Positions 8,212-16,433 of a stretch of DNA of 36,131 nucleotides are shown one piece after another (the stretch's first letter is position 1; every line of letters starts with the position of its first letter). The notes beneath the pieces are model-generated. The model saw nothing but the letters and a program-made list of their open reading frames with translations, did no database searches and was not told the origin of the DNA. This DNA is from Candidatus Brocadia sp. GTDB lineage: Bacteria > Planctomycetota > Brocadiia > Brocadiales > Brocadiaceae. Location: contig WYAU01000033.1 of NCBI GenBank assembly GCA_011525665.1, positions 1 to 36,131 on the forward strand, given 5' to 3'. A program made the position numbers and the translations under genes.

Positions 8212-9576
8212 ATGACCGTGAAAAAGATATTGGTTGTAGATGACGATATGGCAATGGGAGAAATGTGTAAAGAACTCCTGAAAAGCAAGGGCTATGCATC
8301 GGACGTTGTCACCAGTGGCAACGAAGCTATTGAAAAAGTATCCCGGGACGGCATATATACAATTATCCTTGCCGATCTGGTGATGCCGGATATCGATGGG
8401 ATTGAAGTTTTAAAAAGGGTCAAACAACAGAATCCGAACATCGATGTCGTCGTCATGACGAGTTATGGCACCGTAACAAACGCCGTGGAGGCTATGAAAC
8501 TTGGTGCCTCTGACTATATTACGAAGCCGTTTAAACGTGACGAGCTTATTATCATCATTGAAAAAATACTGCAACTGCAACGACTCGAAGGCGAGGTTGA
8601 CCGTCTGCGCTCGGAGCTCGGTGAAAAATACAAATTTGGCAGTATCATTGGCGAGAGCCCGAAGATTAAAAAGATCTATGAAATCATATCCAATGTATCG
8701 AACACCGAAGCCAATATCCTGATCCAGGGTGAAACGGGAACCGGCAAAGAACTGGTAGCCAGGGCCATTCATTACAACAGCGCCCGTAAAGATTATCCGT
8801 TTGTAAAGGTAGATTGCGCGGCACTGGCAGAGACTCTGCTGGAAAGCGAGCTTTTTGGACATGAAAAAGGGGCATTTACCGGCGCCACAAAAGACAGAAT
8901 CGGCCGTTTCAGAACGGCTGACCATGGCACGATATTTTTGGATGAAATCGGCAATATTCCCCTGGCAGTGCAGGCGAAACTGCTTCGCGTCCTGCAGGAC
9001 AGTGAATTTGAGGCGGTGGGGAGCGACGTGCCGATAAAAGTGAACGTGCGGATCATTGCGGCAACCAATGCAAACCTGGAAGAAAACGTTGAAAAAGGCC
9101 TATTCCGCAGAGACCTTTTTTATCGGCTCAATGTCATTCGTATTTTTCTGCCGCCCTTGCGTGAACGTTCAGACGATATCCCGTCTCTTGCTTCTCATTT
9201 CCTCTCCATTCACAATAAAAAGAACAGAAAAACCGTCGAGGGTATTTCCCGTGATGCGTTAAACAAACTCGTATCGTATACCTGGCCCGGGAACATACGG
9301 GAACTGGAAAATGTCATTGAACGTGCGGTTATCCTTTGCAAGGGAAAGATGATCGAACCCGTAGATATCCCGCTGTATCAGGAAAAAATGGGTTTCCCGC
9401 AGGATCTCTCCGGAAAACCGCTCGATGTACTCATGGATCAGGTTGAGCGTCACATAATCATTAATACTTTGGAATCGGCGGGGTCGGACAAGGAAAAAGC
9501 AGCGAAAATACTCCAGATTTCCCGCGCCAGTTTTTATAACAAGTTAAAGAAATACAAGATTACTGAACTGATATAG
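8212..9576 (+). CDS. Sigma-54-dependent response regulator, NtrC/AtoC type
   Basis: A 454-residue protein: receiver (acidic pocket D10-D12, phosphoacceptor D55, K105), AAA+ domain with Walker A GETGTGKE (173-180), intact GAFTGA (220-225) and LDEIG Walker B, and a C-terminal Fis-type HTH with a KEKAAKILQISRASFYNKLK-like pattern. All expected parts for ATP-driven opening of sigma-54 promoters are present, in contrast to the paralogue at 3121-4551. The start ATG has GAGGGTG just upstream and lies 11 bp after the kinase stop, so the pair is co-transcribed and probably cognate. No sigma-54 promoter was recognised near it, so its targets may lie elsewhere. Confidence 0.94.
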   Translation: MTVKKILVVDDDMAMGEMCKELLKSKGYASDVVTSGNEAIEKVSRDGIYTIILADLVMPDIDGIEVLKRVKQQNPNIDVVVMTSYGTVTNAVEAMKLGASDYITKPFKRDELIIIIEKILQLQRLEGEVDRLRSELGEKYKFGSIIGESPKIKKIYEIISNVSNTEANILIQGETGTGKELVARAIHYNSARKDYPFVKVDCAALAETLLESELFGHEKGAFTGATKDRIGRFRTADHGTIFLDEIGNIPLAVQAKLLRVLQDSEFEAVGSDVPIKVNVRIIAATNANLEENVEKGLFRRDLFYRLNVIRIFLPPLRERSDDIPSLASHFLSIHNKKNRKTVEGISRDALNKLVSYTWPGNIRELENVIERAVILCKGKMIEPVDIPLYQEKMGFPQDLSGKPLDVLMDQVERHIIINTLESAGSDKEKAAKILQISRASFYNKLKKYKITELI

Positions 9577-9583
9577 CTGAAAA

Positions 9584-10210
9584 ATGAAAGAATTCCCCAT
9601 TCTCCATATCGGACACTGGTATAATTTTCTGCTTGCCTTTATCCCGCTTTTTATCGCAATTGACGTGGTGGGAATATTGCCTATTTTTATGTCCCTGGTG
9701 GAAGGGTTGGAAAGGCCACAGAAATTAAAAACGATAAACCAGTCGGTAATTACCGCCCTCTCCGTCAGCGTGGGTTTCCTGGCCATAGGAAAGTCCGTTT
9801 TTTCCCTGATGGGCATTGAAATATTCGATTTTAAACTGGCAGGCGGGCTTCTGTTGCTGGTGTTTGCCATCTATGACCTGCTGTTTGCAGATAAAGGGAA
9901 GAGGATTATCACTTCGACAATAGGTGTCGTGCCCCTCGGCATACCGCTTGTCGTGGGGCCTGCTGTTTTAACAACGATTATCGTTACCGTGGATACCTAC
10001 GGCTATATTCCGACGGTAACTTCCCTCGTAGTCAATCTTCTCATTGTCTGGATCGTGTTTCTGAAGTCACATTTCATCTACCGCTTTATGGGTGAAGGAG
10101 GGTCCAAGGCCGTTGCCAAGATCGCCTCTCTATTACTTGCAGCCATAGCCGTAATGATGATCAGGCGGGGCTTCGTGGATATGATCCTCTATATGAAAAA
10201 AATCTCCTGA
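9584..10210 (+). CDS. MarC family integral membrane protein (UPF0056)
   Basis: A 208-residue hydrophobic protein with about six transmembrane helices and the family's conserved features, including the PIFMSL segment in helix 1 and the GxPLVVGPAVLTT segment in the fourth helix. It starts seven bases after the stop of the response regulator and is likely the third gene of that operon. The MarC family is widespread, but its substrate is not established; the old link to antibiotic resistance in E. coli MarC was not upheld. Its place after a kinase/regulator pair suggests expression linked to that system. Confidence 0.9.
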   Translation: MKEFPILHIGHWYNFLLAFIPLFIAIDVVGILPIFMSLVEGLERPQKLKTINQSVITALSVSVGFLAIGKSVFSLMGIEIFDFKLAGGLLLLVFAIYDLLFADKGKRIITSTIGVVPLGIPLVVGPAVLTTIIVTVDTYGYIPTVTSLVVNLLIVWIVFLKSHFIYRFMGEGGSKAVAKIASLLLAAIAVMMIRRGFVDMILYMKKIS

Positions 10211-10365
10211 CATACCTGTGCACCTATTCCCCTGAAATCTTTAACAAATTTATGGAGGGAGGATTATTGGTTGTATCGTTATTGAAAATCCGCAGGGATG
10301 TAACACCGGGAGGGCACAACATAAAGGAAAAGGAAAATATTCATCATGAAGAAAAAAGAAGTAGT

Positions 10366-10395
10366 TTGACATTATAAGTCACGATATATTACAAT
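10366..10395 (+). promoter_or_regulatory. Sigma-70 promoter for the parvulin gene
   Basis: A perfect TTGACA (10366-10371), 18-bp spacer and TACAAT (10390-10395) lie upstream of the gene at 10435. This predicts a leader of about 30 nt that includes the GAGGAG ribosome binding site. Nothing else was recognised in the spacer 10211-10434. Confidence 0.6.
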
Positions 10396-10434
10396 AATTC
10401 TTTAATTATTTTTCATTTTTTAGAGGAGAAGTCG

Positions 10435-11481
10435 ATGGGAAGAGTATTGGTTAAGCCGGTAGGGATTGTGTTGGGTGGGATATTGTGTATTCATATGAGT
10501 ATATTTGCCGCTGAAACGGATACAAAAAAACCCGCTACGCCCCCAAAAAAGGCAAAAGCTGCGCCGAAGGCAAAGACCGATGAACAAAAAGAGGCGGCGG
10601 CGCCCAAAAAACAAGAGGGTGATTCAAATAAGGTCCTGGCAACGGTAAATGGCGAAAATGTCAGCCAGGCGGAGGTTGATCATATACTCAGCAGATATGG
10701 AAACCAGATAGGCGAAGATCAAATTCCCGCGGTTACGAAACAAATACTCGAGGGACTGATTACCCAAAAGCTTATCCTGCAATTTATCCGGGATAATAAA
10801 ATCGAACCGACCCAGAAGGAAATAGAAGCAGAGGTGAATACGGTACGGGAAGACATCAAGGCCAATCCGGCTTTGGCAAACCAAACACTGGAGCAAGTAT
10901 TGGAATCTCACGGAAGTACCATTGAAGATTTGAAAAAGGATATTACCATATCCCTCTCCTTGGAAAAATATCTTGGCAAAGACCTTGACGACCAGAAAAT
11001 AAAGGCTTACTTCGAACAAAACAAGTCTGTCTATGACGAGACGGAAGTAAAGGCCAGCCATGTCCTCGTAGATACACGGCAAATGAAAACGGAAGCGGAT
11101 TTAGCGCAGGCGAAAGAGAAAATCAATAAAGTAAAAGCTGAGGTAGACGCAGGAAAGGATTTTGCAGAGGCTGCAAAGCAGTATTCCGACTGCCCTTCGA
11201 AAGAAAAAGGAGGCGACCTGGGTTTCTTTAAAAGAAAGGGACAAATGGTTGAGCCGTTTGCTGCCGCAGCATTTGGGTTAAAGGTAGGTCAGGTAAGTGA
11301 CCCTGTAGAGACGCAATTCGGATATCATATCATAAAAGTTGTGGAGATAAAAAAGGGGAAGGACATCGACTTCGATGCCATAAAGTCAAATGTCAAACAG
11401 GATATCCTCAGTGAAAAAGCCCGGGTGCTTATAGCACAACTCAGACAGAATGCAAAGATAGACATGAAAACGCCCCTCTAA
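10435..11481 (+). CDS. Periplasmic peptidyl-prolyl cis-trans isomerase, parvulin type (SurA/PrsA-like)
   Basis: A 348-residue exported protein. A signal peptide (about 1-26, ending SIFAAE) is followed by a low-complexity Lys/Ala/Pro linker (about 30-62), a SurA_N/trigger-like helical chaperone domain (about 65-190) and one parvulin rotamase domain (about 205-310). The last shows the VKASHVLV start, the GGDLGFF motif and the FGYHIIKV end typical of the family. It probably assists folding of exported or outer-membrane proteins. The start is supported by GAGGAG six bases upstream. It appears monocistronic, with a strong promoter before it and a strong terminator after it. Confidence 0.93.
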   Translation: MGRVLVKPVGIVLGGILCIHMSIFAAETDTKKPATPPKKAKAAPKAKTDEQKEAAAPKKQEGDSNKVLATVNGENVSQAEVDHILSRYGNQIGEDQIPAVTKQILEGLITQKLILQFIRDNKIEPTQKEIEAEVNTVREDIKANPALANQTLEQVLESHGSTIEDLKKDITISLSLEKYLGKDLDDQKIKAYFEQNKSVYDETEVKASHVLVDTRQMKTEADLAQAKEKINKVKAEVDAGKDFAEAAKQYSDCPSKEKGGDLGFFKRKGQMVEPFAAAAFGLKVGQVSDPVETQFGYHIIKVVEIKKGKDIDFDAIKSNVKQDILSEKARVLIAQLRQNAKIDMKTPL

Positions 11482-11536
11482 TAATTTCCTGGGCCCTCAT
11501 ATCTCATTGACAGGCTTTTATTCTGAATAGCGCTAC

Positions 11537-11580
11537 AAGCTTCCCATTCAAATCACAACGGATGGGAAGCTTTCTTTTTT
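11537..11580 (+). terminator. Intrinsic terminator after the parvulin gene
   Basis: A perfect 11-bp stem AAGCTTCCCAT (11537-11547) pairs with ATGGGAAGCTT (11562-11572) across a 14-nt loop, followed by TCTTTTTT. It is oriented with the parvulin gene and lies 55 bp after its stop. The rest of the 339-bp gap 11482-11820 holds the next gene's promoter. Confidence 0.9.
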
Positions 11581-11709
11581 ATATCTTTAATCTTTATAGC
11601 TGTTTACATTGATTTTTGCTTCCCCTGGAGGATCTTAACCATGCGCAGGGGGTATTTTTAAGATATTCTCATACAAGCAGATGGAACAAAATTTATGAAA
11701 ATAATACTT

Positions 11710-11738
11710 TTGACTATCGAAATCGTATGTGATATATT
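11710..11738 (+). promoter_or_regulatory. Sigma-70 promoter for the 11821-13824 gene group
   Basis: TTGACT (11710-11715), a 17-bp spacer and TATATT (11733-11738) lie upstream of the small gene at 11821. The predicted leader is about 75 nt. Three plus-strand genes with short gaps follow, so it may drive all of them. Confidence 0.55.
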
Positions 11739-11820
11739 CCCTCTCATTGATTCAGATAATGTAAGATAACGAATCCATTCAATTGCATATATTCGCTTTA
11801 GAGATTGAAAAAGGAGGTAT

Positions 11821-12189
11821 ATGAAATCAATGGCGCCGAAGAAGAATGTTACAAACAAGCTTGTATTAAGTTCCTTTTTCAAAATAATTACTATTGATGG
11901 GAAGACAGAGCAGGTAACCACAAAAGTGAGGAGGACGCTTTTCTTTGACGACGAAGATTGTTTCCCCTTTTCGAGAATAAAGAACGTGGAGGTGGTAAAA
12001 GACGTCCGTGAATCGATACCTCATGACTCTATACGATACGCAGTATTGTTGCACCTGACAAACGGCAAGAAGATGGTGGTTGACGAAGTGGGAGAATCAT
12101 CCACCCGCGGGGGACTCAAGGAAATGAAAAACCTCGGGAAAAAGATCAGCATGATAACAGGCAAGGAATTAAAACTCTTTGAAGCATAA
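11821..12189 (+). CDS. Small cytosolic protein of unknown function, PH-like beta-rich
   Basis: A 122-residue protein with AAGGAGG five bases before ATG, so the start is well supported. It has no signal peptide or membrane helix. The sequence alternates hydrophobic and polar residues in several predicted beta strands (KIITIDGKTEQV, RRTLFFDD, RIKNVEVVKD, RYAVLLHLTNGKKMVV) and ends in a helix (about 95-120). This pattern resembles small bacterial PH-like domains, but no family was recognised with confidence. It is the first of three plus-strand genes; the next starts 49 bp downstream. Function unknown. Confidence 0.75.
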   Translation: MKSMAPKKNVTNKLVLSSFFKIITIDGKTEQVTTKVRRTLFFDDEDCFPFSRIKNVEVVKDVRESIPHDSIRYAVLLHLTNGKKMVVDEVGESSTRGGLKEMKNLGKKISMITGKELKLFEA

Positions 12190-12238
12190 AAAACGTGAGG
12201 GATAGCGGCATACAAAACATCACTTAAGGAGGGCGGTT

Positions 12239-12805
12239 ATGAAGGGCATTATCTGGTATATGGGATTAATAGGGGTAATGGTAACGGGAATACCGACGCT
12301 ATCAGGCGCCTTCGACATTCAATTAACACAAGAACAGATGGAGGAGGCGCGTGAATACGGTGCAAAATATAAAGGAAAAGACGTCTTTGACAGCCCCGTT
12401 GTAAAATCAGCCTGCTTTGGCGATTACCCTCAAGGCGGAGGCGGCCTTATCATGAGCAAATATATTAAAATTGCGGTAAGTTCCGCCATGAGGTCATTGA
12501 AAGATCAGACCCTTACCCCTTCGGATTTAAAAGAAATCGGAGAATCCACGACCTTCACTGTCGTTGTGAGTGTTCCGGAAGAAAGCGTCCAAATCCCGGA
12601 AGACGTTCAAATTATCCTGAAACAAGGGACGAACACCATCCTGCCGCAAAAGACCGAGTTTGGCATGAAGTACAAGGACAACAGACAGGGCATTGTTGGC
12701 GCTTTCCGCTATGACAAAATCAATCCCGGCGCAAACACAACGATCATTGTCAAAACAAAAAAAAGTGAGGAAAAATATAAGATCGATTTTTCTGATGTAA
12801 AATGA
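12239..12805 (+). CDS. Exported protein of unknown function, coupled to radical SAM gene
   Basis: A 188-residue protein with a signal peptide (about 1-24, ending LSGAF) and strong AAGGAGG upstream. The mature part is hydrophilic and contains a Gly-rich patch (QGGGGLIMSK, about 65-74), one cysteine near residue 60, and a C-terminal half with beta-strand character that looks like an Ig-like or surface domain. No family was recognised. Its stop overlaps the start of the radical SAM gene (ATGA), so the two are translationally coupled and probably functionally linked, either as enzyme and partner or as enzyme and substrate. That link is inferred. Confidence 0.75.
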   Translation: MKGIIWYMGLIGVMVTGIPTLSGAFDIQLTQEQMEEAREYGAKYKGKDVFDSPVVKSACFGDYPQGGGGLIMSKYIKIAVSSAMRSLKDQTLTPSDLKEIGESTTFTVVVSVPEESVQIPEDVQIILKQGTNTILPQKTEFGMKYKDNRQGIVGAFRYDKINPGANTTIIVKTKKSEEKYKIDFSDVK

Positions 12806-13824
12806 TTGACACTTTAGAAAAGAAACACAGCGGCCCGAAACGGACGCTGAGAGACAGGGTATTCGATTACTCCTGCCAGAGGATCGGCAAGGAAAGGACA
12901 AAATTTTTCTTTAAGTTATACGACCTGGCCAGGTTCGACCTTTTTGGCAAACCAAAAGGCGCCATCGGGGCAATTGATATTACCAACCGCTGTAATTTGC
13001 GCTGCAAACACTGCTATTTCTATGCTCACGACTACGAAGGGAGGCCTGAACTCAGTGATGACGAATGGATCGGCAAACTGGAGAGTTTGAAAGAGACACA
13101 TTTTCCCTTTTATCAATGTTCCTGGATTGGCGGAGAACCCCTCCTGAGAAAAGAGTTAATAGAACGCGGGATGAAATATTTCAAGTCAAATCTGGTTGCC
13201 ACCAACGGCACAATTGAGCTGCCCGACTGGCGGGACGTGAACTTCTATATTTCGGTTGACGGCAGGAAAGACATGCACGACGCCATTCGGGGAAGAGGTT
13301 GTCATGAAAAGATAAAAAAGCATGCCAACAGGCCGGAATTAAAAATTCACGTGTCGATGGTGATTAACAAGATGAACTATCAGGATATTGAGTATTTTCT
13401 CGAAGAATGGAAAGATAACAGTGTTAAGGGGTGTTTATTTCAGATACACACGCCCATAAAAGGACTGAAAAACGACGACCTGTGGCCCGGCTGGCAATTG
13501 CGCGATGAAATACTGGATAAACTGCTCCGGCTCAAAGAAGATAAGTACGGGGATTTTATCGGTGTACCCGCTCTTGTCCTTAAACTCATGAAATCAGATA
13601 AATGCAAAGAGGTCACAAGGAATTGCATCTTCAAAGAGGTGTCTTTTTGTCTCGACCCGCAGGGGCAGATCAAAAAACCCTGCATGATGGGCCCGCAGGC
13701 GGACTGTCTGCGCTGCGGATGCGTTCTGCCCTTTCACATGTGGGCGCTTGAAGACAAATGGCTTATGGCAAGGGAAGTTTTCATGTCATTCAGGCGCAAG
13801 TTGGGAAAGAAGGCGCTCCGGTAA
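12802..13824 (+). CDS. Radical SAM protein with C-terminal cysteine cluster (SPASM-like)
   Basis: A 340-residue enzyme with the CxxxCxxC motif at C64, C68 and C71 (CNLRCKHC), which binds the SAM-cleaving [4Fe-4S] cluster, followed by the GGEP motif (SAM binding) and the VDGRKDMHD strand typical of SPASM-type enzymes. The C-terminus has many cysteines (KC, RNC, SFC, KPC and DCLRCGC, about 273-313) that could hold one or two auxiliary Fe-S clusters. This layout is common in enzymes that modify peptides or proteins, but the substrate cannot be read here. A conserved N-terminal basic/aromatic extension of about 55 residues precedes the core. The ATGA overlap couples it to the exported protein upstream. 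Confidence 0.88.
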   Translation: MIDTLEKKHSGPKRTLRDRVFDYSCQRIGKERTKFFFKLYDLARFDLFGKPKGAIGAIDITNRCNLRCKHCYFYAHDYEGRPELSDDEWIGKLESLKETHFPFYQCSWIGGEPLLRKELIERGMKYFKSNLVATNGTIELPDWRDVNFYISVDGRKDMHDAIRGRGCHEKIKKHANRPELKIHVSMVINKMNYQDIEYFLEEWKDNSVKGCLFQIHTPIKGLKNDDLWPGWQLRDEILDKLLRLKEDKYGDFIGVPALVLKLMKSDKCKEVTRNCIFKEVSFCLDPQGQIKKPCMMGPQADCLRCGCVLPFHMWALEDKWLMAREVFMSFRRKLGKKALR

Positions 13825-13856
13825 AGGATACACATTCAAAACACATTCTCCCTTTT

Positions 13857-15059
13857 TCATTCGGGCAAACGCCCCGGATGATTGGAAATCCGTTTGGTTT
13901 CCTTTTCCTTTCTTTCACCAAACCATTTTATGAACCCGTCAGACTCTTTCATGATGATGCTCCCCAGAATGGCGCTGAGCAGCACATAGACCCCGGTAAG
14001 GGATTTCAGGGGATAAGGCAAGCCGGGATTCATTGCAATCGTTCCGGCCAGGATAATCGAAAATTCCCCCCTGGGGATGAGGCTGAAACCAAGCCTTAGA
14101 CCCGCCCTCGCGCTCAAACGATACCTTCTTCCGACAAAATAACCTCCATAAACCTTGCTGAAAGAGGAGACAACAAAAATAAAAATCCCGACCGGAATGA
14201 GGCCCGCCACGTGTTTATAATCGATCGACATCCCGAATGCGACAAAGAAAATTGCTGTCGAAAATTGCTGAAAGGGCTTGATCGCTTCGGAAATCCGATG
14301 CCTTTGCTTTGTTTCTGACAATAAAAGCCCGGCAAGGAACGCCCCGATCGCCTCGGAAAGCCCTATTTTAGACGCGGCACCCGCAGAGAGCACGATGATC
14401 GAAAGGATCAGGATAACGAAGAGCTCCGTATGCTCAATGTCGATAATCTTATCGATAAATTTCTTTGACGTCCTGGCGAGAATAATAAAGAACAGAAAAA
14501 AGGCCGAGGTCTTCAGCATAACAATGCTTGTGCCCTTCGTGTCGATGTGGCCGTAATTCAGAATCCCAACAATGAACGCGAGGAATATGGCGATAAACAT
14601 GTCCTCGAAAATCAGGATGTTAAGGAGGTATTCCGTCTCCGGGTTTGCAGAACGCTTCAGATCGATGATAGACTTGGCCACAATCACGGAACTGGTTACA
14701 TAAACAATCCCTCCGAACAAAAGGGAATGCATCAAATCGTACCCCAGTATCCAGCCAAGAAAGAGCCCAAGAGGAAAATTAAAGAGAAGGTCATAAATCC
14801 CGGTATAGAATATTTTTCGCTGGTTATTGAATAAATTACCCACGGAAAATTCCAGACCGAACATAAACAGCATAAAAATAATACCCAGCGTGGCGATAAA
14901 TTCCGTAATGATCGTGAGGGGAAAAAAATTCTGCAGGATCATTCCTACCACGATGAATACAGCAGTAAGGGACTGATTAACTTTTGTGGCCAACAAGCCG
15001 GCAAAAAATAAGGCAAGAAGGGAAATCCCCAGGGATAATACCGTTTCATCAACGATCAT
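13857..15059 (-). CDS. CPA2-family monovalent cation/proton antiporter (KhtU/KefB-like)
   Basis: A 400-residue membrane protein with about 12 helices and the family features: FMFGLEF near residue 65-71, the central ED of ILIFEDMFIA (about 149-158), GAFLAGLLLSE, and FVAFGMSID near 272-280. It lacks the C-terminal TrkA-N domain of KefB/KefC. The regulatory domain is instead a separate protein encoded just upstream with a 4-bp overlap, as in the Bacillus KhtT-KhtU K+/H+ antiporter. The likely role is K+ or Na+ efflux in exchange for H+ under alkaline or electrophile stress. It converges on the radical SAM gene with only 32 bp between, in which no terminator is visible. Confidence 0.92.
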   Translation of the reverse strand: MIVDETVLSLGISLLALFFAGLLATKVNQSLTAVFIVVGMILQNFFPLTIITEFIATLGIIFMLFMFGLEFSVGNLFNNQRKIFYTGIYDLLFNFPLGLFLGWILGYDLMHSLLFGGIVYVTSSVIVAKSIIDLKRSANPETEYLLNILIFEDMFIAIFLAFIVGILNYGHIDTKGTSIVMLKTSAFFLFFIILARTSKKFIDKIIDIEHTELFVILILSIIVLSAGAASKIGLSEAIGAFLAGLLLSETKQRHRISEAIKPFQQFSTAIFFVAFGMSIDYKHVAGLIPVGIFIFVVSSFSKVYGGYFVGRRYRLSARAGLRLGFSLIPRGEFSIILAGTIAMNPGLPYPLKSLTGVYVLLSAILGSIIMKESDGFIKWFGERKEKETKRISNHPGRLPE

Positions 15060-15556
15060 TTTTCCACGTGTTGCCTGATCTCAAAGGTGGACATAAAATT
15101 TTTAATCTGGTCCGTATTCCCTATGATGATAAGGGTATCCTGGGGTTTAATAATTTCGCCGGAACAGGGATTAGGAATTACCGTTTCTCCCCTGATAATT
15201 GTGGTAATGGATACCCCTGTTGTCTTTCTGATGTCCAGTTCTTCAATCTTTTTATTGGCAAGCATCGAATCGGGGGCGATCTTAATCCATTCCATGGTCA
15301 CATTTTTCATCGTTAACTTCGGTTCGTCTTCAACAACAGGCTGAAAATATGTCCCCGAAAGTATGGCGCCAATCTGACGCGCCTCTTCGTCGCTAAGCGT
15401 GGTTACGGACGTAGGCTCGTCGTTACCCCTGGTAAATTTAAATACCTCCCTTTCCCCTGAAGAATGAATCACCACGACTAATTTATCTCCGGAATCCAGT
15501 TCCAGGCTAAATTTTTTCCCTATGCCAGGCAGGTCGCATTCTTTGATTTCCGACAT
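15056..15556 (-). CDS. KhtT-like antiporter regulatory subunit with RCK_C (TrkA-C) domain
   Basis: A 166-residue cytosolic protein: an N-terminal beta domain (MSEIKECDLPGIGKKF start, about 1-75) and a C-terminal RCK_C/TrkA-C domain (about 90-165) with the DTLIIIGNTDQIKNF ending. In KhtT the RCK_C domain senses nucleotide and pH and gates KhtU. The start at 15556 is preferred to an in-frame ATG at 15622. It has AAAGGGG upstream, it matches where family members begin, and the predicted promoter would place transcription start only a few bases before 15622. It overlaps the antiporter gene by four bases. Confidence 0.88.
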   Translation of the reverse strand: MSEIKECDLPGIGKKFSLELDSGDKLVVVIHSSGEREVFKFTRGNDEPTSVTTLSDEEARQIGAILSGTYFQPVVEDEPKLTMKNVTMEWIKIAPDSMLANKKIEELDIRKTTGVSITTIIRGETVIPNPCSGEIIKPQDTLIIIGNTDQIKNFMSTFEIRQHVEK

Positions 15557-15634
15557 ATACAACCCCTTTCTCCTCTCTCCCTTACATTTCCGACAAACAT
15601 AAAATGTTCTTGAACGTTCCATGGAAATAAACTG

Positions 15635-15663
15635 ATATTACGCATTGCATCGTCAGTTGTCAA
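15635..15663 (-). promoter_or_regulatory. Sigma-70 promoter for the khtTU-like operon
   Basis: On the minus strand a perfect TTGACA (15658-15663), a 17-bp spacer and TAATAT (15635-15640) precede the regulatory-subunit gene. The leader would be about 70 nt for the start at 15556. Confidence 0.6.
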
Positions 15664-15705
15664 TTCATTTTACAAATTGCCGCACATTGTCTTTCTTCAA
15701 TATCC

Positions 15706-15746
15706 TTGACTTTGAATCCTGATTCATATAACCTTTTACGTATAAT
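15706..15746 (+). promoter_or_regulatory. Possible promoter for the cobalamin adenosyltransferase gene
   Basis: TTGACT at 15706-15711 with TATAAC at 15727-15732 has a short 15-bp spacer. A perfect TATAAT at 15741-15746 has no good -35 at normal distance. One of these probably serves the gene at 15780. No cobalamin riboswitch was recognised in the short leader. Confidence 0.3.
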
Positions 15747-15779
15747 GAAAAGATACATTCTCACGCGAAGGAGGAGACT

Positions 15780-16307
15780 ATGGGAAACGGACTGCTCCTG
15801 ATACATACAGGCGACGGAAAGGGCAAGACAACAGCGGCATTGGGTCTTGGCCTTCGGGCAGTTGGTCATGGCATGAAAGTGCTCATGCTCCAATTTTTCA
15901 AAGGGCCGTGGCCTACGGGAGAACTCACTGCGATAAAACGGCTGGAACCCGGTTTCAAAATCATACCGTTAGGACAGGGGTTTGTCAAAACGCGAAATGA
16001 GGAACATTCCGCAGCAACCATTGAAAATGCCCGCGCATCCTGGGATTATGCAAAACAGGAAATTTTTTCAGATTTATACGACATCATCATTCTGGATGAG
16101 ATCAATAACATGATCGACCACGGACTTTTGCGCGTTGAGGATGTCATTGCAGTATTACAGGAGAGACCGAACAGATTAACCGTAATCCTTACGGGACGCA
16201 ATGCCCATGACAAGATTATCGAACTGGCTGACATGGTGACCGAAATGCGGGAGATCAAACATCATTACAAAAGTGGAGTCAATGCCCAAAAGGGTATTGA
16301 ATTTTAA
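15780..16307 (+). CDS. cobO: Cob(I)yrinic acid a,c-diamide adenosyltransferase (CobA/CobO/BtuR type)
   Basis: A 175-residue cytosolic enzyme of the CobA/BtuR family, which transfers the adenosyl group from ATP to cob(I)alamin or cobyrinate diamide to make coenzyme B12. The P-loop GDGKGKTT lies at 11-18, followed by the AALGLGLRA helix, the QFFKG segment near 39-43, the DEINN Walker-B-like motif near 104-108 and the TGRNA motif. Length is normal for the family. The start has AAGGAGG six bases upstream. It is a single gene between the antiporter operon (divergent) and thyX (same strand); no other cobalamin genes are visible in the window. Confidence 0.93.
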   Translation: MGNGLLLIHTGDGKGKTTAALGLGLRAVGHGMKVLMLQFFKGPWPTGELTAIKRLEPGFKIIPLGQGFVKTRNEEHSAATIENARASWDYAKQEIFSDLYDIIILDEINNMIDHGLLRVEDVIAVLQERPNRLTVILTGRNAHDKIIELADMVTEMREIKHHYKSGVNAQKGIEF

Positions 16308-16380
16308 TTTACCCTTAATCTCCTTATTTGTAAATTTAGGCCTTTGACTACTTGCTTGCCATGAAAATATCAAACCCGTA

Positions 16381-16408
16381 GTAGGGACACGGTGCACCGT
16401 GTCCCTAC
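16381..16408. repeat. 28-bp perfect palindrome upstream of thyX
   Basis: A perfect inverted repeat of two 14-bp arms with no spacer, reading GTAGGGACACGGTG followed by its reverse complement. It lies 25 bp before the thyX ATG and inside its leader. Similar GTAGGG..CCCTAC palindromes are scattered through many bacterial genomes as short mobile or repetitive elements. As RNA it would form a strong hairpin close to the thyX ribosome binding region. No T-tract follows it. Confidence 0.85.
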
Positions 16409-16433
16409 ATTGAAATTCATAAAACGGAAATTT

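Noticed and set aside
15557-15622. 22-residue N-terminal extension of the KhtT-like protein
   Set aside because: No ribosome binding site; the predicted transcript start lies only a few bases upstream, and the internal ATG at 15556 has a good AAAGGGG site and family-like start.
16392-16433. Longer thyX frame starting at GTG inside the palindrome
   Set aside because: Encodes the palindrome itself and adds no ThyX-like sequence; ATG at 16434 fits the family start.
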